DNA from: a bacterium UBP1_UBA4771
GTDB lineage: Bacteria > Krumholzibacteriota > Krumholzibacteriia > Krumholzibacteriales > Krumholzibacteriaceae
Length of the DNA: 5,291 nucleotides
Reading direction: 5' to 3'
Assembly (NCBI GenBank): GCA_002403295.1
Contig: DHHN01000067.1
Location: 713 to 6,003 of the forward strand
The stretch's first letter is position 1. Each line of letters opens with the position of its first letter. The notes beneath the pieces were generated by a model that had not been told where the DNA came from, did no database searches, and saw nothing but the letters and a program-made list of their open reading frames with translations. The translations under genes and the position numbers were made by a program. This document shows positions 1 to 4,830 of the stretch, in pieces.

Positions 1-1430
1 AGCCCGTTTACCCGCGAGTGGGACGCCCATTCGCCCGAACGGTACGAGGCGACACCGGCGTCCGCGGACGCGAACCAGAGCGTTCCGGCGGGATCCCGTG
101 CGGCCCGGATGAAATACTCCGTCGCAAGCCCGTTTCTGCGGTCGATCGGTTCCCACGTCTTGCCGACGGCGCGGAGAATGCCGAACCGGGTGGCGAGCCA
201 GATCTCGCCCGACTCGAGCGGCAAGAGATCGTTCATCTCGCCCGCGTAGAGATCGGGCGGCCTCGCCGCCGGGACGAACGATCCGCGGCCCGAGAAGACG
301 TCGTTGCCGGCGATGCACCATACGGCGGCGCCGGCCGCCAGCAGCCGCGCGACCCGGTGCTCCGGGAACGCCTGCGGCACCCGGACCTCTCGCGCCCCGC
401 CCCGCGAAACGATCACGACGGCGCCGTCGTCGGTGCCGAGGTAACAGTTCCCCTCGCCGTCGTGCTTCATCGAAAGGAACCGGCGGCGTACGCCGGCGGC
501 GCCGGAAAGAGGCGCCTTCCATTCCGTGCCGTCGTAGATGAACGCCCCGTCGTCGCCGGCGGCCCACATGCGCCGCGACGACGGATCGAGCGAAAAGGCG
601 CGCACGCGCGTCCCGGGCGTCCCCGGTCCCGCGCCGAACGTGCGGACGCGGCCGAAGCTGTAGATCGCCGTGCCCTGGCCGGCAATCGAGCAGAACAGAT
701 CGCCATCCTCGCCGAACGCGAGGCTCTCCACCGGGCCGATCGGCAGGCGGCTCCCGTAGCGCAGCGACCGCCACCCGCTCGTATCGGCGATCATGAGACC
801 GCTCGCGGTGCCGAGAAAGATCGTCGTCGGCGTCTGCTCGGCGATCGCGAGCACGCGCCGATCGATACCGGCGTCGGCGCACGAGATGAACGTCGCCGCG
901 TCGCCCGCCACATACCCCATGCCCGCGCCGAAGGCGCCGATCCAGAGCCGTCCTTCGCCGGGCGCGAAACAGCGAACCCGCTCGAAGAGGGGGTTCGCCT
1001 CCGCGGTATAGTGCCGCCAGCGCCCCCCGCTTCGCGAACTGATCGAATGATCCCCCGCGATCCAGAGCGCGCCCTTCTCGAGGGCGACGTCCCGGATCGA
1101 GATCGAGGCCGGACCGTTCACGGGCTCGATGATATCGAGAGACAGGCTCATCGCGAAGAGCCCTCCCTCCGTCCCGATCCACAGCGTATCCCGCTCGATG
1201 GCGAGGGCGCGAACCTCTCTCGAGGAGCAAAGCCACGAGAACCGGCCGGGAAACGCGTGGGCGGCTCCCCGTTCGAGCGAGGCGAGGGCCACCTTTCTGC
1301 CCGATCGATTCCAGGACGGAGCCGCTCCCGGCTCGGCCCGCGAGGCGCAGACGCAGGCTGCCGTGAGGAGTCCGGCGCAAAGCAGCCGCGTCGCGGCGGC
1401 GATCGTTTTCGTGCGGCGGCGCGATCCCAT
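1..1430 (-). CDS. Secreted beta-propeller protein with two-component-regulator-type (Reg_prop) repeats, partial
   Basis: The reading frame is open from an ATG at 1430 to the left edge (476 codons, no stop), so the C-terminus is missing. Residues 1-32 form a Sec signal peptide: basic n-region (RRRTK), hydrophobic core at about 10-28, likely signal peptidase I cut after SRA at residue 32. The TAAC at 23-26 is a poor lipobox. The rest is made of blades with the W-[IL]-G-T-x-x-G-[LI] signature of Reg_prop repeats, e.g. LWIGTEGGL (residues 83-91), FLGTASGL, YLGTDDGA and IWLATRFGI. The aromatic anchor recurs at residues 84, 123, 163, 205, 246, 289, 330, 371, 411 and 452. In known families such propellers bind extracellular ligands, often as the sensor half of a membrane histidine kinase or diguanylate cyclase; whether such a domain follows cannot be seen. 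It is the third gene of a leftward run after wzz-like and peptidase genes, 57 bases downstream of the peptidase. An AGGAAAGGGA Shine-Dalgarno sequence sits about 6 bases before the ATG. Fold call is firm; role unknown. Confidence 0.9.
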   Translation of the reverse strand, partial: MGSRRRTKTIAAATRLLCAGLLTAACVCASRAEPGAAPSWNRSGRKVALASLERGAAHAFPGRFSWLCSSREVRALAIERDTLWIGTEGGLFAMSLSLDIIEPVNGPASISIRDVALEKGALWIAGDHSISSRSGGRWRHYTAEANPLFERVRCFAPGEGRLWIGAFGAGMGYVAGDAATFISCADAGIDRRVLAIAEQTPTTIFLGTASGLMIADTSGWRSLRYGSRLPIGPVESLAFGEDGDLFCSIAGQGTAIYSFGRVRTFGAGPGTPGTRVRAFSLDPSSRRMWAAGDDGAFIYDGTEWKAPLSGAAGVRRRFLSMKHDGEGNCYLGTDDGAVVIVSRGGAREVRVPQAFPEHRVARLLAAGAAVWCIAGNDVFSGRGSFVPAARPPDLYAGEMNDLLPLESGEIWLATRFGILRAVGKTWEPIDRRNGLATEYFIRAARDPAGTLWFASADAGVASYRSGEWASHSRVNG

Positions 1431-1436
1431 GGCGAA

Positions 1437-1446
1437 TCCCTTTCCT
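1437..1446 (-). promoter_or_regulatory. Ribosome binding site of the propeller gene
   Basis: Read leftward, AGGAAAGGGA lies 6 bases before the ATG at 1430. It fixes this start. The 57-base gap to the preceding peptidase gene shows no hairpin with a T-run, so read-through from upstream is likely. Confidence 0.65.
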
Positions 1447-1487
1447 GCCCGCTGATCGAAACGTTCGTTCCGGGCGTAAGGACTCTA

Positions 1488-2933
1488 TCACCGCTCGTCC
1501 GCGCATTCAAGGATTGAGAAGCGGTCCGCGAGCTCGCGCGGGTTCGGCGTGTGGATGAGCTCGCCGAGGAAACGCGAGATATCGGCGCCGCCGAGATCGG
1601 CCACCGCGGCCACGAGAGCCGCCTCGCCGCCGGCATTCGGACGGCTCGATCGTTCGTGGAGGTATCTGATCACGTCGATGAGCCCGCTCGCTCCGTCCGT
1701 TTCGGCCCGTATCCGCTCGTCGAGCGCCTCGGCGGCCAGATACCCGCCGTCGTAGAGCAGGTTCACCATGTCCTTGTCCCACATGTCGCTGTTTCCGGCC
1801 TCTCCGACGGCGACGCGCTCGCGATGGGGGTTCGCGCGGTACCGGGCGATGACCGTCCGGCGGTGCGCGGCGTGCTGCTCCGGCGACAGCACGTTCGCCC
1901 GGACGAGAATCCGGTAGGAGCAATACACCGTGGCGCCCTCGGTGAACCAGAGGAACGCGTCGTCCCCGCCCGCGAGCGTCTCGCCGTTCCAGTTGTGAAA
2001 GAACTCGTGGGCGACGACGGCCATCGGCGCGTCCATGAGCGCGCCGCGGTCGATGCGCGAATCGAGCAGCAGCAGCATGCTTCCGCCGTAATGGATGCCG
2101 TAGTAGTCGAAGCGGGCCGCGCCCCGGACGGGATTCCGTTCGCAGATGAAGAGATACCTCGATTGCGGCGGCGGCCCGAGAAGCGCGAGCTCCTCGGCCA
2201 CGATCCGGCAGAGGACTCCGAAAAATTCCTCGTCACCGAACGACCACGTGTCGCCGATGGCGAGCGAAAGCGCCGTGCCGCCGATCTCCCGCTCGAAGAA
2301 CCGGTAGGCGCCGGCGGCGGCCATCGTCCGGGACAGCTCGCCGGTATCGGGCACGATGACGCGCTCGCGGACCGCCGGCGCGGAGGACGAAAGGCCGCGG
2401 CCGGGGAAGAGATCCATGTCCACGATCACGCCGCTCGCGAACGGCGCCTCCGGCACGAGAAACACGTCGCGCCCGAGAATCCGGCAACGATCCTCCCCCA
2501 TGAACGTGAGCATCGACCGGACATCCGGAGAATAGCGGTCCTCGATCGTGAGAACGACGTCGTACGAGAAAACGAAATCGGGGCTCCGGGTCTTGATGTG
2601 CCAGGCGCCGTCCCTCTCGCGGATATCGAGCGCGACGCCGGCGGCGGCGGCGGAGAGGTTGATGGGAACGAGGGACGATCCGGTTTCGTTTTCGGGCGCG
2701 CGGAGAACGAGCCGGCCCGCCCCAAGCCCGTACACGAACGCCTCGACGCGCACGACGCTGAGGCGATGGTCGGCGAGCGCCACCCGGTATGCAATGAACG
2801 GCTCCGCGACCGGCCGAATCAGCGGAAGGACCGTGCAGCCGTCGACGAAGAAGCTCATGGCGGCAAAGAGCGCGAGCGGCGCCGCGGCGGCAAGAATACC
2901 GGCAACTGTTTTATTTGCAATAGATTTCCGCAC
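1488..2933 (-). CDS. M61-like gluzincin metallopeptidase, predicted lipoprotein
   Basis: This 481-residue protein carries the full gluzincin zinc site: HEFFH at residues 309-313 and, exactly 18 residues later, Glu332 in WFTEG. The Trp-Asn after the motif (HEFFHNWNG) and the later YDGGYLA (394-400, the place of the YxKG catalytic-tyrosine segment) fit family M61 (glycyl aminopeptidase-like) better than M1. The N-terminal half (about 40-250) is presumably the beta-rich domain of that family. Residues 1-33 look like a lipoprotein signal: R2, K3 and K8, a hydrophobic stretch at 10-30, then VDGC with Cys33 as the lipid-bearing residue. Asp at -2 of the lipobox is unusual, so a plain membrane anchor is possible. 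M61 proteins are commonly about 600 residues with a C-terminal PDZ domain; none fits here. The family glutamate-containing GxEH segment before HExxH seems replaced by GIHYGGS (279-285). The start is GTG: an in-frame TGA lies upstream and GTG gives a proper signal peptide. Substrate unknown. Confidence 0.9.
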   Translation of the reverse strand: MRKSIANKTVAGILAAAAPLALFAAMSFFVDGCTVLPLIRPVAEPFIAYRVALADHRLSVVRVEAFVYGLGAGRLVLRAPENETGSSLVPINLSAAAAGVALDIRERDGAWHIKTRSPDFVFSYDVVLTIEDRYSPDVRSMLTFMGEDRCRILGRDVFLVPEAPFASGVIVDMDLFPGRGLSSSAPAVRERVIVPDTGELSRTMAAAGAYRFFEREIGGTALSLAIGDTWSFGDEEFFGVLCRIVAEELALLGPPPQSRYLFICERNPVRGAARFDYYGIHYGGSMLLLLDSRIDRGALMDAPMAVVAHEFFHNWNGETLAGGDDAFLWFTEGATVYCSYRILVRANVLSPEQHAAHRRTVIARYRANPHRERVAVGEAGNSDMWDKDMVNLLYDGGYLAAEALDERIRAETDGASGLIDVIRYLHERSSRPNAGGEAALVAAVADLGGADISRFLGELIHTPNPRELADRFSILECADER

Positions 2934-3036
2934 GATATCCCGTATTTGGACACTCCTTCCCGCCCTGATTCAAGCAAGGGGTATTCCATAAACGGGGATA
3001 TTCGGAGGCGCTTGCCGGGAATGAACGGCCGACGCG
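2934..3036. other. Intergenic gap between wzz-like and peptidase genes
   Basis: These 103 bases are visibly less GC-rich than the coding DNA. No strong terminator is present, only a short GCCG/CGGC hairpin without a T-run, and no convincing -35/-10 pair. Two related motifs, GGGGTATTC (2978-2986, + strand) and GGGGATATTC (2994-3003), lie in the same orientation 16 bases apart. Co-transcription of the flanking genes is the simplest reading, with a weak internal promoter possible. Confidence 0.4.
2953..2960 (-). promoter_or_regulatory. Shine-Dalgarno-like GGAAGGAG, unusually far from the peptidase GTG
   Basis: Read leftward, GGAAGGAG is the best ribosome-binding sequence before the peptidase, but 19 bases separate it from the GTG at 2933. 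No ATG, GTG or TTG occurs in frame at ideal distance; the codon at 2945, 7 bases away, is ATA. A weaker GGGA sits just before the GTG. The site may still serve the GTG through local folding. Confidence 0.4.
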
Positions 3037-4215
3037 CTAGAGCCGCAGCGCGCGGCGGAGGCGGGCGGCGTCGGCGTCGAGCGCCCCCCGCAGCTCGGCG
3101 AAGGCGCGCTCCTCGCCGGAGGACTTCGGGCGCATGACCGACCACTCCCACCAGGCCGCCATCAGCGTGCTCCACACGAACCCCGCGGCCGCCACGATCG
3201 CGACGACGAGGAGAAGCGGAATGCCGGCCGGCTCCTCCGGCAACGAGGGCGCATCGACGACCTGCACGACCGACGTCATGCGGGTCTTTTCGATGCCCGC
3301 CTCCTCGTACCGCTCGAGAAGATAGGAGTAGATGCGCTCGTTGATCTCGAGATCCCGCTGCATCGCGGCGTATTGCTGGGCGAGAGCGGGAAGGCGCCGC
3401 AGGGGCACGAACACCGCGCCGGCGCTGTCGCCGTTCATGATCGTTTTCAGCTGCCGGACGAGATTCGCGTGCTCCGCCGTCTTGCGCCGAAGCTCGGTCG
3501 CGTCGCGATGCGTGAACTCGCTCATGAGATCGCGTTCGATCCCGGCGAGGATCGAGCGCACCTTGAGGTCGGCGGCCACCTGAATCGAGCCGCGCACCTG
3601 CTCGTCGAGATCGATGATGTTGTTGCTCCCCTGAAACGCGGCGATCTCGCCCCGGAGGACGCGGAGCCGCTCGCGGAACACGTCGATCTGAGCGGCGACG
3701 AAGCGCCGGGTCTCGTCCGCGCGGGAGCGCTGGAGGAAACGGTTGAGCGAATCGAGACCGGCGATGTACGCCTCGGCGATTCCTCGGGCATATTCCGGGT
3801 CGCGATCCCGGACGGAGAGACGGATGAGGCCGGTTTCGGTGACGGCCGTCTTCGTGCTCGAACGAAGCTTGCGGATGGCGCTTTCGAGGCTATTCGTCCC
3901 GTAGTGCTCCCGCAGCGCGAGCGAATCGACGATCATCTCGCAGAGGTGGCGGCTCGCGATGATGTCGCCGAGGATCGCGGCCGAGGTCACGCCCGCGCTG
4001 ACCGGCGTCATGATGGAGGGCAGGTTGAGCCTCGCCATCCACGCCGAAAGGATGCCCTGCCCGCCCTCTTCAGCCGGCGGGAAGAGAAGCGCCTTCGACT
4101 CGTACACGTTGCCGCGCACGAGCACGAAGACGATCGCCGCGGCGAGAAAGACGAGCGTGGCCCAGCCGACGAAGCGGCGCCGCCTCATGAGCGCGTTGAG
4201 AATGCGAATGAACAT
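3037..4215 (-). CDS. Wzz-type polysaccharide chain-length determinant (polysaccharide co-polymerase)
   Basis: The 392-residue product has the plan of inner-membrane Wzz/co-polymerase proteins: a short basic N-terminus (MRRRRF), a first membrane span at about 15-34, a periplasmic region of nearly 300 residues, and a second span at about 332-352. The Wzz N-terminal domain begins with YESKALLFPP (38-47). A charged, probably coiled-coil stretch covers about 164-262. ERIYSYLLERYEEAGI (292-308) is the usual helix before the second span, followed by the proline-rich DAPSLPEEPAG (321-331). Such proteins set the length of O-antigen, capsule or exopolysaccharide chains, working with a Wzy polymerase or an export complex. 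The cytoplasmic tail is only about 40 residues and has no Walker motifs, so no tyrosine kinase is fused. ATG 4215 is chosen because GGGAG lies 6 bases upstream and the span is then correctly placed; a TTG at 4284 would add 23 residues without support. A promoter precedes it and the peptidase gene follows after 103 bases. The polymer it controls is not visible here. Confidence 0.93.
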   Translation of the reverse strand: MFIRILNALMRRRRFVGWATLVFLAAAIVFVLVRGNVYESKALLFPPAEEGGQGILSAWMARLNLPSIMTPVSAGVTSAAILGDIIASRHLCEMIVDSLALREHYGTNSLESAIRKLRSSTKTAVTETGLIRLSVRDRDPEYARGIAEAYIAGLDSLNRFLQRSRADETRRFVAAQIDVFRERLRVLRGEIAAFQGSNNIIDLDEQVRGSIQVAADLKVRSILAGIERDLMSEFTHRDATELRRKTAEHANLVRQLKTIMNGDSAGAVFVPLRRLPALAQQYAAMQRDLEINERIYSYLLERYEEAGIEKTRMTSVVQVVDAPSLPEEPAGIPLLLVVAIVAAAGFVWSTLMAAWWEWSVMRPKSSGEERAFAELRGALDADAARLRRALRL

Positions 4216-4221
4216 GCATGG

Positions 4222-4226
4222 CTCCC
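4222..4226 (-). promoter_or_regulatory. Ribosome binding site of the wzz-like gene
   Basis: Read leftward, GGGAG lies 6 bases before the ATG at 4215. It decides against the ATG at 4219, which is only 2 bases away and in another frame, and against the upstream TTG at 4284. Confidence 0.6.
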
Positions 4227-4255
4227 GTGCGCGGTTTCGCGAGCGCAACGGGCGG

Positions 4256-4284
4256 AGTGTATCCGCCGGGCGAGGCGAAGACAA
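4256..4284 (-). promoter_or_regulatory. Candidate sigma70-type promoter of the wzz-like gene
   Basis: Read leftward, TTGTCT (4284-4279) and TACACT (4261-4256) are separated by exactly 17 bases; each matches four of six consensus bases. Transcription would begin near 4249, leaving a leader of about 33 bases with the GGGAG site. The -35 box lies directly after the T-run of the terminator of the preceding gene. Transcription start is inferred. Confidence 0.5.
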
Positions 4285-4285
4285 G

Positions 4286-4320
4286 AAAAATCGCCGCGCG
4301 GCGCGCGCCGAACGCGCGCC
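4286..4320 (-). terminator. Intrinsic terminator after the AhpD-like gene
   Basis: Read leftward, GGCGCGCG and CGCGCGCC form a perfect 8-bp stem with a 5-base loop (4320-4300). A second possible hairpin, CGCC-GCGC-GGCG (4303-4292), abuts the five-T run at 4290-4286. The long stem stands 9 bases from the T-run, so the shorter one, or a refolded mix of both, may do the work. It begins 18 bases after the stop codon at 4338. Confidence 0.6.
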
Positions 4321-4337
4321 GAATCACGGCCCGCCGC

Positions 4338-4685
4338 TCACGAGGCGGCGAGATCCTCGAAACGCTCCGCGGCGCTCCGCAGGTGCGGGATGACGATCGA
4401 GCCGCCGACGACGAGCGCGACGTTCGCGGCCTCGTCGAATTCCTCCCGGGTCACGCCTTCCTCCCGGCACCGTATGAGATGGTACGAAACGCAGGCGTCG
4501 CAGCGCATGACGAGCGACGCCACGAGACCGAGAAGCTCCTTCACCTTCGCGGGGAGAGCGCCCGAACGGTACGCCTGCTCGTCGAGAGCGAAGAATCGCT
4601 TGATGCCGAGATGTCCGCTTTCGAGCACGACGTCGTTCAGCCGCGCGCGCTCGTCTTCGAACTTCGCCTTCCATGGTTCCGTCAT
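4338..4685 (-). CDS. AhpD-like / carboxymuconolactone decarboxylase-family protein
   Basis: This 115-residue, probably all-helical cytoplasmic protein has the size of a single carboxymuconolactone decarboxylase domain. Glu50, Cys62, Cys65 and His69 are spaced as Glu118, Cys130, Cys133 and His137 of mycobacterial AhpD, the alkylhydroperoxidase whose CxxC cysteines do the redox chemistry. The histidine between the two AhpD cysteines is Ala64 here. The surrounding LVASLVMRCDACVSYHL reads as a classical family signature. A peroxidase or thiol-disulfide role is therefore more likely than lactone decarboxylation, but many family members have no known substrate. ATG 4685 is chosen because GGTGA lies 7 bases upstream; a TTG two codons earlier would leave no room for a binding site. 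It is divergent from the glycosyltransferase and separated from the wzz-like gene by a terminator, so it is likely its own transcription unit. No link to polysaccharide is evident beyond position. Confidence 0.9.
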   Translation of the reverse strand: MTEPWKAKFEDERARLNDVVLESGHLGIKRFFALDEQAYRSGALPAKVKELLGLVASLVMRCDACVSYHLIRCREEGVTREEFDEAANVALVVGGSIVIPHLRSAAERFEDLAAS

Positions 4686-4742
4686 CCGCAATTCACCGGC
4701 CTTTCAGGATCCGCGCCGCGCCGGGGCGCCGCGTATCCGCGG

Positions 4743-4771
4743 TTGACCCGTCCGCGGCATTCGCCTATATT
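4743..4771 (+). promoter_or_regulatory. Strong sigma70-type promoter of the glycosyltransferase gene
   Basis: TTGACC (4743-4748) and TATATT (4766-4771) each match five of six consensus bases and are separated by the optimal 17 bases. The predicted start is near 4778, giving a leader of about 53 bases. It is the best promoter match in the window. Confidence 0.75.
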
Positions 4772-4774
4772 CGA

Positions 4775-4794
4775 TCCGGCCGCGACGGGCCGGA
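4775..4794. repeat. Inverted repeat (7-bp arms, 6-base centre) between two -10 boxes
   Basis: TCCGGCC (4775-4781) and GGCCGGA (4788-4794) are perfect reverse complements around GCGACG. The repeat starts 4 bases after the rightward -10 box and its last base overlaps the leftward -10-like box. It could be a protein-binding operator or a hairpin at the 5' end of the glycosyltransferase transcript; the sequence does not tell which. Confidence 0.55.
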
Positions 4795-4802
4795 GTATAG
4801 CA
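4794..4802 (-). promoter_or_regulatory. Candidate extended -10 promoter for the AhpD-like gene
   Basis: Read leftward, TGCTATACT contains TATACT (five of six consensus bases) preceded by TG in the extended -10 position. The -35 region is poor (TTCTCC at 18 bases). Transcription would start near 4787 and give a leader of about 100 bases that crosses the rightward promoter. It is the only plausible leftward promoter I found in this gap. Confidence 0.4.
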
Positions 4803-4812
4803 AAGGGGACCC

Positions 4813-4821
4813 GAGGGGGAG
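4813..4821 (+). promoter_or_regulatory. Ribosome binding site of the glycosyltransferase gene
   Basis: GAGGGGGAG ends 9 bases before the TTG at 4831. An in-frame TAG at 4798-4800 closes the frame upstream, and no ATG or GTG lies between, so this site and the TTG go together. Confidence 0.7.
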
Positions 4822-4830
4822 AATATCCAT

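Noticed and set aside
1353..1364. A lipobox (TAAC, residues 23-26) in the propeller protein
   Set aside because: Thr at -3 is a poor match, and the SRA site at residues 30-32 gives a good signal peptidase I cut; lipid attachment is possible but not supported.
18..1517. A 499-codon open frame on the + strand
   Set aside because: It lies opposite the propeller gene and reads as an Arg/Ala/Glu/Pro-rich low-complexity protein with no motif, while the minus strand has a signal peptide, a binding site and regular repeats. It is open because G/C third positions on one strand rarely make stops on the other.
1551..3137. A 528-codon open frame on the + strand
   Set aside because: It is antisense to the metallopeptidase with its intact zinc site and crosses a gene boundary into the wzz-like gene; the product is Arg-rich and ends in a run of Arg/Ala. 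No binding site supports it.
2855..3175. A 106-codon minus-strand frame bridging the wzz-like and peptidase genes, possibly a leader peptide from ATG 2989
   Set aside because: It is out of frame with both real genes, its ATG lacks a binding site, and it turns into an Arg/Pro-rich tail inside the peptidase signal sequence.
4216..4284. An N-terminal extension of the wzz-like gene from TTG 4284
   Set aside because: It would start inside the -35 box, has no binding site, and adds an Arg/Pro-rich stretch before an already normal N-terminus.
3373..4746. A 457-codon open frame on the + strand
   Set aside because: It runs antisense through the wzz-like gene, the terminator and the AhpD-like gene, both of which have clear family signatures on the other strand.
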